Positions 16,645 through 26,106 of a stretch of DNA of 64,000 nt are shown one piece after another (the first letter of the stretch is position 1; each line of letters begins with the position of its first letter). Under the pieces are notes generated by a model that was not told the origin of the DNA, made no database searches, and worked only from the letters and a program-made list of their open reading frames with translations. Source of the stretch: Synechocystis sp. PCC 7509. GTDB lineage: Bacteria > Cyanobacteriota > Cyanobacteriia > Cyanobacteriales > Chroococcidiopsidaceae. The position numbers were made by a program, and so were the translations under genes. The stretch spans positions 2,988,324 through 3,052,323 of the forward strand of contig NZ_ALVU02000001.1 in assembly GCF_000332075.2 (NCBI RefSeq), in the 5' to 3' direction.

Positions 16645-18456
16645 CTACTCTTTGTCTAAACGCAACACTGCCATAAATGCCTCTTGCGGTACATCTACTG
16701 TCCCCACCGACTTCATGCGCTTTTTCCCTTTGGCTTGCTTTTGCAACAGCTTTTTCTTGCGGCTAATGTCGCCACCGTAACACTTGGCTAATACATCTTT
16801 TCGCAGTGCGGGTATTTGTTCGCTGGCAATAACTTTACTGCCAATCGCGGCTTGAATTGGCACTTTAAATTGATGGCGCGGAATCAACTCTTTTAGCTTT
16901 TCTGCCATCGCCCGTCCCATATTGTAAGCTTTGTCTCGGTGGACAATCATTGCTAAAGAATCTACAGGATCATTGTTAATTAATAGATCCAAGCGGACTA
17001 GATGATTTTCCCGATAGCCAATTAGGTGATACTCCATACTGGCATAACCCCGCGTCCGCGACTTCATTTGATCGAAAAAATCCGTCACAACTTCCGCTAA
17101 AGGCAACTCATAAGTTAAAGTTGTTCGCCCTTGGGTAAGATACTTCATATCTTTGAATATTCCTCGCCGATTTTGACACAACTCCATTAAAGTACCAACG
17201 AAGTTTTCCGGGGTAATCATGTCTACTTTGACGTAAGGCTCCTCAATTTTTTCCCGCTCGTTTGGCTCTGGTAAGGTACTAGGGTTGTCAATATGCAGAA
17301 TTTCCCCCTTATTAGTAGTTACCCGATAAACCACCGAGGGAGCGGTTGTAATCAAGTCTAAGTTATATTCCCGCTCTAGCCGCTCTTGCACAATTTCCAT
17401 GTGCAGCAATCCCAAAAACCCACAACGAAAGCCAAACCCCATCGCACTAGAGGTTTCCGGCTCGTAATGTAACGCCGCATCGTTTAGTTTCAGCTTTTCT
17501 AAAGACTCCCGCAAATCTTCAAAGCGATCGGCATCAATGGGGAACAAGCCACAAAAAACCATTGGATTTGCTTCTGTGTAGCCCGGCAATGCCTCTTTAG
17601 CTCGATTTCCCGCTAAAGTAATGGTATCACCAACTCGCGCGTCTGCTACCGCTCTAATCGAGGCGGCTAAATACCCTACTTCCCCGGCGTGGAGTTCGTC
17701 TATTTGTTTTTGGGTGGGTGAAAGTACGCCTAATTCGTCAATTTCGTATTCCTTACCCGATGCCATTAAGTGAATGCGATCGCCTTTTTTAACCGTACCA
17801 TCCATCACCCGAAAGTAAACTATCACTCCCCGGTAACTGTCGTAATAACTATCAAAAATCAATGCTCTTAACGGCTTATCAACCGTATCTTTAGGCGGTG
17901 GTACGCGCGCAACAATAGTTTCTAATATTGCATCTATACCTATCCCTTCTTTCGCCGATGCCAAAATTGCCCCACTACAATCAAGCCCAATAATTTCCTC
18001 AATCTCCCCCGCTACCCGCTCTGGCTCTGCTCCGGGCAAATCAATTTTATTTAAAACTGGGATGATTTCTAAGTTATTCTCCAAAGCTAAATAAACATTC
18101 GCTAAAGTTTGCGCTTCCACGCCTTGAGACGCATCGACTACCAATAACGCCCCTTCGCAAGCCGCCAAACTCCTCGATACTTCGTAAGAAAAATCTACGT
18201 GTCCGGGAGTATCAATTAAATTTAAAACGTAAGTTAGCCCGTCTTTGGCTTTATAATTCATCCGCGCCGCTTGCAGCTTAATTGTAATGCCGCGTTCGCG
18301 CTCTAAATCCATATTGTCCAAAAACTGCTCTTTCATTTGCCTTTGCTCTACTGTGCCAGTAGTTTGTAGCAAGCGATCGGCAAGGGTCGATTTTCCGTGA
18401 TCGATATGTGCTATAATAGAGAAATTGCGTATTTGCGATACGGGAACATCAGTCAT
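16645..18456 (-). CDS. lepA: Translation elongation factor 4 (LepA), GTPase
   Basis: This ribosome-associated GTPase acts during translation and ribosome assembly. The 603-residue protein has the full family length and order: G1 [16 protein letters not shown] near residue 14, G2/ERGITIK near 53, G3 DTPGHVDF near 82, G4 NKIDLP near 136, then the EF-G-like domains and the LepA-specific C-terminus ending RLDKE with the basic [18 protein letters not shown] stretch. ATG start with [15 protein letters not shown]. It is a single gene, divergent from the antitoxin gene at 18797. Confidence 0.98.
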   Translation of the reverse strand: MTDVPVSQIRNFSIIAHIDHGKSTLADRLLQTTGTVEQRQMKEQFLDNMDLERERGITIKLQAARMNYKAKDGLTYVLNLIDTPGHVDFSYEVSRSLAACEGALLVVDASQGVEAQTLANVYLALENNLEIIPVLNKIDLPGAEPERVAGEIEEIIGLDCSGAILASAKEGIGIDAILETIVARVPPPKDTVDKPLRALIFDSYYDSYRGVIVYFRVMDGTVKKGDRIHLMASGKEYEIDELGVLSPTQKQIDELHAGEVGYLAASIRAVADARVGDTITLAGNRAKEALPGYTEANPMVFCGLFPIDADRFEDLRESLEKLKLNDAALHYEPETSSAMGFGFRCGFLGLLHMEIVQERLEREYNLDLITTAPSVVYRVTTNKGEILHIDNPSTLPEPNEREKIEEPYVKVDMITPENFVGTLMELCQNRRGIFKDMKYLTQGRTTLTYELPLAEVVTDFFDQMKSRTRGYASMEYHLIGYRENHLVRLDLLINNDPVDSLAMIVHRDKAYNMGRAMAEKLKELIPRHQFKVPIQAAIGSKVIASEQIPALRKDVLAKCYGGDISRKKKLLQKQAKGKKRMKSVGTVDVPQEAFMAVLRLDKE

Positions 18457-18796
18457 AATTTTTTAATTTAACGGCAATAAGTTAAGAATTGAACATACTT
18501 AACGCATTTTAATCCTTTCTGCCCTAATAGCGATGGACAAACATTTAGGAGACAATACTAGCTTTCCCTTACTACATAGTGCGATTAAACTAGGTTGCGA
18601 TCGCTAAGATATGAGATTTTCATATAACTTTTATATATTTAACTGCCTTTTGATGTATAAATATTATCTAAAATTGCTATGGTAAAGACTGGAAATATCG
18701 TTGTAGTGAATTCTCCGATGATTACCAACGACTGCTAAAGCAATTAAATTAAGTATAGAAAAGTTAAATTACAAGCAAAAAAGCCAACTACCCTAC
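18457..18796. other. Divergent spacer upstream of lepA
   Basis: About 340 bases with no credible gene. It must contain the lepA promoter on the minus strand and possibly one for the small antitoxin gene on the plus strand. Only one HIP1-like site (about 18597) and A/T-rich runs are apparent. Confidence 0.5.
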
Positions 18797-19024
18797 ATGA
18801 ATGAAACTAACATTGATTCAAATTCCTTTGACGATAAAGTAGAAATTTCTATTCAACTCGATTCAACTCTCCTAGATCAATTACAACACTTAACAAAAGA
18901 ACCAAGCAAAGTTATAGAAGTAGCAATTCGTCAATGGTTGCGCGGTGAAACCCAACGAGATGACGAATTAACTCGCACCATTGGACGCACGCCTGTACCA
19001 CCTCGCGGCGAATGGAACGATTAA
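18797..19024 (+). CDS. Orphan ribbon-helix-helix antitoxin-like protein
   Basis: The 75-residue protein has KVEISIQLDSTLLDQLQHL near residue 14, a ribbon-helix-helix pattern, then KVIEVAIRQWLRG and an acidic/proline tail (IGRTPVPPRGEWND). No intact toxin follows. A short open stretch at 19049-19126 (25 codons, ending KLEAMLD) could be the last remnant of a lost partner gene. It may also be a stand-alone regulator. Confidence 0.65.
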   Translation: MNETNIDSNSFDDKVEISIQLDSTLLDQLQHLTKEPSKVIEVAIRQWLRGETQRDDELTRTIGRTPVPPRGEWND

Positions 19025-19048
19025 AACTCACGGGAAGGAATTTTTAGG

Positions 19049-19126
19049 CGTTGTTTATATATTTACGAAGATAATACTTTTCAGTTTCATGATTTTTGTG
19101 CCAAACTCGAAGCAATGCTCGATTAA
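19049..19126 (+). pseudogene. Possible 3' remnant of a lost gene
   Basis: This frame reads CLYIYEDNTFQFHDFCAKLEAMLD and then stops. It looks like a real C-terminus but has no start codon or upstream continuation, because stops interrupt it next to the antitoxin gene. It may be the tail of a lost toxin or other gene. Weakly supported. Confidence 0.25.
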
Positions 19127-19166
19127 ATATTATTATTAACTGCTTGTCTACAAAACAGCCCGATAA

Positions 19167-20948
19167 ATGAGTGTCTATGCTAGCTCTGAACCGCCTACAG
19201 TGTTTAACAACTTAGAATCTAGTGCTAAAGATAGCTGTGGGCTACAAGTTCTAGGTTCAGATTTGACTTTTACACAGGAAGCAACTGGAAAATACTTGTC
19301 ATTTCATTGGCAGCAAGCTGATACTTATGGCTTGAGCGCTGAACAAGTAATTGGGAAAACGCTAACCGAAACTTTTGCTCCTGTAGACGTAGCTGCATAT
19401 TTGCAACGGGTACAGCGAATATTAGCAAGTATGACCCCCGAACATTGCCGATGTTTGTTCAAATATCAGCAAAAACTCTGGAGTTTTGAATTAGTCATTA
19501 GTCCAGTTCCTAGCGCTAACTCCTCAACAGTCGTATTGGTCATGGGGCGACAGCTAGAAGCTCAATCGACAAGTTTAGCAATTAGTTCTCATGCTATTAG
19601 TAGTACCCAATCAAATACCATCGCTGCGGTGGAATCAAAAAAACTACTGATTCATATTGCCCGAAATATTCGCAGAACTTTAGACTTAAATACAATTTGG
19701 CAGCAAACTGTTGATAGTTTGGGCGAAGCTTTGGGAGTGAGTCACTGCATTGTTTGTGCTTATACAGAAAAGTCGCATCTAATCAAAGTAGTAGCAGAAT
19801 GCAGACAAATAGCTGTCCGCTCAATGGTAGGTAATGAGATATTAATTGCTGATGATGCGGGATTTAGTCAAGCGCTAAAAACTTTAGAACCTGTAGTCGT
19901 AGACCAAATTGATAATCCTTCTTTTCAGCAGTCTTTACTTGTAGTTGCTACTTATTACCAAGGCAAACCGAACGGGTTAATTAGTTTAAGGCAATGTATT
20001 CGTTTGCCATTACTACCAAACAGAGACAATAGCTATCAAAAGGCAAGTCCTCCGCGTCAATGGACAGCAGATGAAATAGAATTAGTGCGCGAAGTAGCAG
20101 AACAAGTAGGAACTGCGATCGCTCATGCTACTTTATATAAAGAATTAGAAGAAGCAAGGCTACAAGCAGAGGAAGCTTCTCGGCTCAAAAGCGAATTTTT
20201 AGCAAATACTTCTCACGAAATCCGCACCCCCTTAAATGGGATGTTAGGCTTTTTGAAGCTAATTCTAGAAGGAATGGCGGACGACCCCCAAGAACAAGAA
20301 GAATTTATTAAAGAGGCTTACAGTTCAGCTATACATTTACTGCACATTTTGAATGATATTTTAGATATTGCCAAAATTGAAGCTGGCAAAATGGAGCTAG
20401 AACTTGGGCGAGTCAAACTAGACGAGTTGTTTAGTCATGTAGAAAATTTTACTAAACCTCAAGCGGAGCAAAAAAAACTAAGCTTTCTGCTGCAAAAACC
20501 CGACACGGCGGATGAAATTGTTGTTTATGGCAACTATAAGCGACTATTACAAGTAATGCTGAATTTAGTTAGTAATGCCCTTAAGTTTACTGATGAAGGC
20601 GGAATTACTATTAGTGCTGATGTTGTGCGCAAAAAAGTTATATTTCAAAACCAAACACTTCCAGGGATAGTTAAAATTCGCGTTGTAGATACAGGGATTG
20701 GAGTATCTTTAGATAAACAAGAAAAGCTATTTCAAACTTTTAGTCAAGTAGACGGTTCTCTCACTCGTCCTTATGGTGGTACAGGTTTAGGGTTGACTAT
20801 ATCGCAAAAACTTGTAGAAGCAATGGGTGGCGAAGTCTATTTCTTTAGCATGGGTGAAGGCTTAGGTTCTACAGTCATGTTTACAGTGCCACTATATCAA
20901 GAACCTGTAATGTCATCCGCACCCGTAGATAATTCTAACGAGCAATAA
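19167..20948 (+). CDS. PAS-GAF sensor histidine kinase
   Basis: The 593-residue protein has an N-terminal PAS-like domain (about 25-125, WQQADTYGLSAEQVIGKTL), a GAF domain (about 160-325, RTLDLNTIWQQTVDSLGEAL), a short helix, then the kinase core. The phosphoacceptor is H350 in FLANTSHEIRTPLNGM. The N box NLVSNALKFTDEGG (about 467), VDTGIGV, FSQVDGS and GGTGLGLTIS follow. There is no membrane segment and no receiver domain, so it is a cytoplasmic kinase that needs a separate response regulator, which is not in this window. The signal is unknown. Confidence 0.93.
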   Translation: MSVYASSEPPTVFNNLESSAKDSCGLQVLGSDLTFTQEATGKYLSFHWQQADTYGLSAEQVIGKTLTETFAPVDVAAYLQRVQRILASMTPEHCRCLFKYQQKLWSFELVISPVPSANSSTVVLVMGRQLEAQSTSLAISSHAISSTQSNTIAAVESKKLLIHIARNIRRTLDLNTIWQQTVDSLGEALGVSHCIVCAYTEKSHLIKVVAECRQIAVRSMVGNEILIADDAGFSQALKTLEPVVVDQIDNPSFQQSLLVVATYYQGKPNGLISLRQCIRLPLLPNRDNSYQKASPPRQWTADEIELVREVAEQVGTAIAHATLYKELEEARLQAEEASRLKSEFLANTSHEIRTPLNGMLGFLKLILEGMADDPQEQEEFIKEAYSSAIHLLHILNDILDIAKIEAGKMELELGRVKLDELFSHVENFTKPQAEQKKLSFLLQKPDTADEIVVYGNYKRLLQVMLNLVSNALKFTDEGGITISADVVRKKVIFQNQTLPGIVKIRVVDTGIGVSLDKQEKLFQTFSQVDGSLTRPYGGTGLGLTISQKLVEAMGGEVYFFSMGEGLGSTVMFTVPLYQEPVMSSAPVDNSNEQ

Positions 20949-21081
20949 TTAATTCTCCCGTTCAATTTTGATGATTTTAAAAAAAGTTATTTACAGGGCT
21001 TATTTTTACCTGTAATACTATTGTTTATTTTGCATAATTATACTTTTTATTTAATGGCTCAAATCTTAATTGAGTTGCAAT

Positions 21082-22269
21082 ATGAAAATTAACTTTCATG
21101 CTCGTAGCTTGCTTTATATTTTGATTTTAGCTGTTTCTGGCTGTAGTCAAAAACAAGACTTTAATCAAGCAACAAAATCTATTCCTATTGGCGTCGCAGT
21201 GGCACAAACTAGCAATATTGCTTTATTTGGTCAAGAACAAATAGCTGGAATAAAAATTGCCGAAAATTATTTTAATAACAAAGGGGGAATTAACGGAACT
21301 CCTATTAAAATAATATTTCAAGACACTGGGGGAGATGAAGCAGGAGCAATTAATGCTTTCCAAACTTTAATTGCTAAAGATAAAGTTGTAGGTATAGTTG
21401 GGCCTACTCTATCACAACAAGCTTTTAGTGCTGACCCCATTGCAGAAAGAGCAAAAGTTCCAGTTATTGGCGCATCTAATACTGCTAAAGGAATTCCCCA
21501 AATTGGTGAATATATTACTCGAATTTCTGCACCTATTTCTGTAGTAGCACCTAATTCTATCGAAACAGCAATTAGCACTAATCCTCAAATCAAAAAAGTT
21601 GCGGTGCTTTATGCTCAAAATGATGCTTACAGTAAATCAGAAACAGAGATATTTCAACAAGTAATCAAAAAGCGACAGTTAAATTTAGTTACTGTGCAAA
21701 AATTTCAAACTACCGATACAGATTTTCAAACTCAAGGGACAAATATTATTAACTTAAAACCAGACTTAGTAATTATTTCTGCTTTAGCAACTGATGGGGG
21801 AAACTTAGTTAAGCAATTAAAAGAACTGGGTTATCAAGGTTTAATTGTCGGTGGTAATGGCTTCAATACTTCTAATATATTTTCTGTTTGTAAAGCCCTT
21901 TGCGATGGCGTAATAGTAGCTCAAGCTTATAGTCCTGAATATCCCGGAGAAATCAATCAATCATTTCGTAAAACTTACCAACAACAATATAAAAAAGAAC
22001 CTCCCCAATTTAGCGCTCAAGCTTTTACGGCGGTTCAGGTATATGTAGATGCTTTAAATGCTATAGATAAGGAAAAGAAAATTAGTTCTTTATCTTTAGA
22101 ACAAGTACGGATGCTACTAAATAAGCAATTGCTAAGTGGTAATTATAAAACTCCTTTAGGAGAAATTGCTTTTACTCCAGAGGGCGACGTAATTCAAAAA
22201 GATTTCTATGTAGCGCGAATTGTGATGAATGCAGATGGAAATACAGGTAAATTCGTGCTTATAAAATAG
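21082..22269 (+). CDS. Branched-chain amino-acid ABC transporter binding lipoprotein, copy 1
   Basis: This 395-residue periplasmic binding protein is a lipoprotein: the signal peptide ends in the lipobox LAVSGCSQ near residue 20. The type I fold is seen in IGVAVAQTSNIALFGQEQIAGIKIA, VVGIVGPTLSQQAFSA and PVIGASNTAKGIPQIGEYI. It belongs to the LivJ/HAAT group that captures amino acids for ABC import. ATG at 21082 (MKINFHARS) is preferred over the TTG four codons earlier. The next gene is a close paralogue. Confidence 0.93.
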   Translation: MKINFHARSLLYILILAVSGCSQKQDFNQATKSIPIGVAVAQTSNIALFGQEQIAGIKIAENYFNNKGGINGTPIKIIFQDTGGDEAGAINAFQTLIAKDKVVGIVGPTLSQQAFSADPIAERAKVPVIGASNTAKGIPQIGEYITRISAPISVVAPNSIETAISTNPQIKKVAVLYAQNDAYSKSETEIFQQVIKKRQLNLVTVQKFQTTDTDFQTQGTNIINLKPDLVIISALATDGGNLVKQLKELGYQGLIVGGNGFNTSNIFSVCKALCDGVIVAQAYSPEYPGEINQSFRKTYQQQYKKEPPQFSAQAFTAVQVYVDALNAIDKEKKISSLSLEQVRMLLNKQLLSGNYKTPLGEIAFTPEGDVIQKDFYVARIVMNADGNTGKFVLIK

Positions 22270-22478
22270 CTAGGATTATCAAAGCAACTGTATCATTAAA
22301 CTTACAAGTATTGCATAGGTGAGTTTTGTCGGCGGCGATACTTTTAAAAATTTATAATTATTAGCTTCTTGTCAAGCGTAGCAAACAATAGTAATATTTA
22401 TAACAATTTAATTTATACTCTTAGTTGCTTCTAAATACTCATCAAGAGTATAAATATCGCTACTAATTTAGTTTGACT

Positions 22479-23696
22479 ATGAAAATTAATCTTGGCAAGT
22501 ACAGTTTATTTATTACTTTTGTTCTACTAATTTCTGGCTGTAATCAAACCCAAAAGACAACGACGACAGCTACAACAACCCTTGCAACGACCTCCTCATC
22601 AACTCCAATAGTAATAGGAGTTGCTGTAGCCCAAACTAGCAATGTCGCCTTACTCGGTCAAGAACAAGTCGCTGGTGCAAAAATTGCGGAAAAATACTTT
22701 AATGATAAAGGTGGTATTGATGGGACACCTATTAAAATAATATTTCAAGATACGGCAGGAGATGAAGCAGGAACAATTAATGCTTTTCAAACTTTAATTA
22801 CTAAAAATAAAGTTGTTGGTATCGTTGGGCCTACTCTATCACAACAAGCCTTTAGTGCCGATCCTATAGCAGAAAGAGCAAAAGTTCCAGTTTTAGGGCC
22901 TTCTAATACTGCCAAAGGAATTCCCCAAATTGGTGAATATATTGCGCGGGTTTCTGCTCCAGTTTCTATCGTAGCTCCTAACTCCGTTGCGGCGGCACTA
23001 AAAATCAATCCCCAAGTTAAAAAAGTTGCAGTGCTATATGCACAAAATGATGCTTTTAGCAAGTCTGAAACAGAGATTTTTCAGCAAACGGTTAAGGAGA
23101 GAAAGTTAGACTTAGTCACGGTGCAAAAATTTCAAACTACAGATACAGATTTTCAAACTCAAGCTACAAATACTATTAAATTAAAACCCGACTTAGTTAT
23201 TATTTCTGGTTTAGCAGCCGATGGCGGAAACTTAGTTAAGCAATTGAGAGAACTTGGTTATAAAGGTTTAATTATTGGTGGTAATGGCTTAAATACTTCT
23301 AATTTACTTGCTGTTTGCAAAGCTCTTTGTGACGGTGTACTAATTGCTCAAGCTTACAGTCCCGAACATCCGGGAGAAATTAATAAAAACTTCCGCAGTG
23401 CTTACGTGGAGCAGTATAAGAAAGAACCACCTCAATTTAGCGCTCAAGCTTTTACGGCGGTTCAAGTATATGTAGATGCTTTAAATGCTATGAGCAAAAA
23501 AATGAAATTTAGTAGTTTACCAATCAATCAATTGCGAACTGAATTAAACACAGAGTTGTTAGCAGGTAAATATCAAACACCTTTAGGAGAAATAGCTTTT
23601 TCTCCCGAAGGTGAGATTATTCAAAAAGAGTTTTATGTCGCTCAAATCGATATGAATACTGATGGAAATAGTGGAAAATTTGCTTTTATAAAGTAG
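22479..23696 (+). CDS. Branched-chain amino-acid ABC transporter binding lipoprotein, copy 2
   Basis: This 405-residue protein is closely similar along its length to the preceding binding protein and is a lipoprotein with lipobox LLISGCNQ near residue 18. It differs in a Thr-rich linker after the lipobox (residues 22-42). The C-terminal end is seven bases before the livH start, so it is probably cotranscribed with the permease. ATG at 22479 is the likely start. The 209-base space before it suggests its own promoter. Confidence 0.93.
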   Translation: MKINLGKYSLFITFVLLISGCNQTQKTTTTATTTLATTSSSTPIVIGVAVAQTSNVALLGQEQVAGAKIAEKYFNDKGGIDGTPIKIIFQDTAGDEAGTINAFQTLITKNKVVGIVGPTLSQQAFSADPIAERAKVPVLGPSNTAKGIPQIGEYIARVSAPVSIVAPNSVAAALKINPQVKKVAVLYAQNDAFSKSETEIFQQTVKERKLDLVTVQKFQTTDTDFQTQATNTIKLKPDLVIISGLAADGGNLVKQLRELGYKGLIIGGNGLNTSNLLAVCKALCDGVLIAQAYSPEHPGEINKNFRSAYVEQYKKEPPQFSAQAFTAVQVYVDALNAMSKKMKFSSLPINQLRTELNTELLAGKYQTPLGEIAFSPEGEIIQKEFYVAQIDMNTDGNSGKFAFIK

Positions 23697-23703
23697 ATGT
23701 AAT

Positions 23704-24654
23704 ATGGACACGACCGTATTTTTGCAATCATTTTTAAATGGTTTGTCGATAGGTAGCGCCTATGCTATTTTTGCTTTAGGTTACACTTTAATATTTTCTA
23801 TTTTGGGAATTATTAATTTTGCTCACGGCGCAATATTTACCCTGGGTGCTTACTTTACTTATGCTCTGATGGGTAATGCTTTCGGCTTTAGTGGCTTGCT
23901 GGCAAATGCAGTTTTACCGATACAATTACCTTTTGCTTTAGCATTAATTATTGGTAGTATCCTAGCTGGACTTGTGGGAGTTGCTATAGAACGTTTAGCT
24001 TTTCGACCTTTAAGAAAAAAAGGTTCAGAACCTTTATTAACGGTAGTTTCTAGCTTGGGTGTAGCGGTGGTGATTGTGAATTTGATTCAGTATTTGGTAG
24101 GGGCAGAAAGCTACACTTTTCCCGCCAATACTTATGGTAATTTACCCCCAGCAATTAACTTTGGTAGCGCTATAAACCCGATTCCAATTCGTAGTGTTCA
24201 AGTAGTAATTTTTGGCGTGTCGGTAGTAGTTTTACTTTTGCTTACCTACTTTATTAATCACACAAAACACGGCAAAGCAATGCGGGCGATCGCCGAAGAC
24301 GCAACTACCGCTAGTTTACTAGGGATTAACAGCGACTTTTTTATTGTGGTAACATTCTTCACGAGTAGCTTTTTAGCGGGATTAGCGGGAACGTTAGTGG
24401 CTTCTAGCGTGAGTATTTCTGGCCCTTTTTTCGGTATTAACTTCGGCTTAAAAGGTTTAGCTGTAATTGTTCTAGGTGGACTGGGGAGTATTCCCGGTGC
24501 GGTACTAGGGGGATTATTAATCGGCTTAATTGAGGCTTTTGTCCCTGCCGACTACTCAGCTTATAAAGAGGCTGTTGCCTTTGCGATATTATTTATTATG
24601 CTTGTAGTTCGCCCCCAAGGTTTGCTAGGACGGCGTTTAATCCAAAAAGTTTGA
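23704..24654 (+). CDS. livH: Branched-chain amino-acid ABC transporter permease (LivH type)
   Basis: The 316-residue inner-membrane permease has eight or so hydrophobic helices and the family blocks FLNGLSIGSAYAIFALGYTL, GIINFAHGAIFTLGAYF, VLGGLGSIPGAVLGGLLIGL and a C-terminal VRPQGLLGRR. It forms half of the membrane channel; the LivM partner and the LivG/LivF ATPases are not in the window and must be encoded elsewhere. It follows the second binding protein after seven bases, one operon. Confidence 0.95.
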   Translation: MDTTVFLQSFLNGLSIGSAYAIFALGYTLIFSILGIINFAHGAIFTLGAYFTYALMGNAFGFSGLLANAVLPIQLPFALALIIGSILAGLVGVAIERLAFRPLRKKGSEPLLTVVSSLGVAVVIVNLIQYLVGAESYTFPANTYGNLPPAINFGSAINPIPIRSVQVVIFGVSVVVLLLLTYFINHTKHGKAMRAIAEDATTASLLGINSDFFIVVTFFTSSFLAGLAGTLVASSVSISGPFFGINFGLKGLAVIVLGGLGSIPGAVLGGLLIGLIEAFVPADYSAYKEAVAFAILFIMLVVRPQGLLGRRLIQKV

Positions 24655-24668
24655 AATCCTAGTAATAT

Positions 24669-25349
24669 ATGACTTTAATTTTGACCAACGATGATGGGAT
24701 AGATGCGCCAGGGATTCGGGCGCTACTCAAAGCTGTAGCAGGGAAAAAAGTAATCGTCGCCGCTCCTACAGACCATTTATCCGGCTGCGGACACCAAGTA
24801 ACGACAACTAAAGCTATCAACGTTCATCGCCGCTCAGAAACAGAATATGCGATCGCCGGGACTCCCGCCGATTGTACGCGCATTGCTTTATCGCACCTGT
24901 GCAACGAGGTAAAGTTTGTTCTTTCGGGCATTAATGCTGGGGGAAATATGGGAGCGGATGTTTATATCTCTGGTACGGTGGCGGCGGTGCGAGAAGCCGC
25001 TTTTCATGGAGTTCCAGGGATTGCGGTATCGCGCTATCTTAAAGGCAAACGCAATGTAGATTGGGATACCACCGCCCGATGGACTAAAAATGTTTTAGCA
25101 GATTTAATGAATCGCTCCCTAGAAGTTGGCAGTTATTGGAATGTAAATCTACCGCACTTAGAACCTGGAGATCCCGACCCAGAAGTAGTATTTTGTCAGC
25201 CCTCTACCCAACCATTACCAGTAAATTACCGCGTAGAAGGGAACGATTATTATTATGTGGGGGAATATGCCCAGCGCGATCGCACTGCGGGGACAGATGT
25301 TGATGTTTGTTTTGCTGGAAAAATAGCTGTAACTCAGCTACGGTTGTAA
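24669..25349 (+). CDS. surE: 5'/3'-nucleotidase SurE
   Basis: This phosphatase removes phosphate from nucleoside monophosphates. The 226-residue protein starts MTLILTNDDGIDAPGI, whose paired aspartates bind the metal. SGCGHQVTTTKAI, GTPADCTRIAL and LSGINAGGNMGADVYISGTVAAVREA follow in family order. It is a shorter variant than E. coli SurE. The gene starts 14 bases after livH but is unrelated in function. Confidence 0.95.
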   Translation: MTLILTNDDGIDAPGIRALLKAVAGKKVIVAAPTDHLSGCGHQVTTTKAINVHRRSETEYAIAGTPADCTRIALSHLCNEVKFVLSGINAGGNMGADVYISGTVAAVREAAFHGVPGIAVSRYLKGKRNVDWDTTARWTKNVLADLMNRSLEVGSYWNVNLPHLEPGDPDPEVVFCQPSTQPLPVNYRVEGNDYYYVGEYAQRDRTAGTDVDVCFAGKIAVTQLRL

Positions 25350-25420
25350 CTTAGGGTTATATAGTGCGATCGCGCCTTGGGCTAGAGCGAGTAGACTTAA
25401 AAAAGTCTTTGATATAATTC

Positions 25421-26101
25421 ATGAGCGATTATCCCTCCTCTAAAGGTGACTCAGGCAAGCTTTTAGAGCCACACTTACGCACAGCACCACCATTAAAAAT
25501 GGTAGAAACAGCCTTTTTAGCTAGTGCTGCCAGCTTGATTTATTTTATTAACTATTATTTTCCCCTCGGGCCATTGTTGCAAATATTTTTTCCTGTACCC
25601 ATTGCTTTACTTTATTTGCGTTGGGGAAATCGTACAGCCTGGATGGGAGCTTTGGTTTCGGGATTACTGCTTTCGGTACTCATGGGGCCTACTCGGAGTA
25701 TTGTTTTTGTTGTACCTTATGGCTTGATGGGGGTGCTACTAGGTGCAACTTGGAAACGCCGTTCGCCCTGGGTTGTTTCTATTGGTTTAGCAACTTTATT
25801 AGGCGCTTTTGGTGTATTTTTTCGCCTGTGGTTATTGCTAGTTTTATCGGGAGAAGACGTTTGGGTATATTCCATTACTCAAGTAACCAATTTACTAGAA
25901 TGGCTATTTCTTAAAGCTGGATTACTAGCGCAGCCAAGTATAGTTTTGGTGGAAGCGATCGCGATCGCGATAATTTTTATTAATAATATGATTTACTTGT
26001 TCGCCGTCCATCTAGCCTCGTGGTTTTTGCTAGATCGTTTGGGTAATCCTATTCCTCGTCCTCCCCGTTGGGTACAAGTCTTGATGGATTATGAAGAATA
26101 A
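25421..26101 (+). CDS. DUF2232-type membrane protein
   Basis: The 226-residue protein has six or so hydrophobic segments (from KMVETAFLASAASLIYFINYYF at about 27 to IAIAIIFINNMIYLFAVHL near 187) and a short hydrophilic N-terminus. This matches the DUF2232 family of small integral membrane proteins. It ends five bases before the CobT homologue, and the same adjacency suggests cotranscription. Function unknown; similar proteins resemble substrate-specificity components of transporters. Confidence 0.75.
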   Translation: MSDYPSSKGDSGKLLEPHLRTAPPLKMVETAFLASAASLIYFINYYFPLGPLLQIFFPVPIALLYLRWGNRTAWMGALVSGLLLSVLMGPTRSIVFVVPYGLMGVLLGATWKRRSPWVVSIGLATLLGAFGVFFRLWLLLVLSGEDVWVYSITQVTNLLEWLFLKAGLLAQPSIVLVEAIAIAIIFINNMIYLFAVHLASWFLLDRLGNPIPRPPRWVQVLMDYEE

Positions 26102-26106
26102 CGCTT

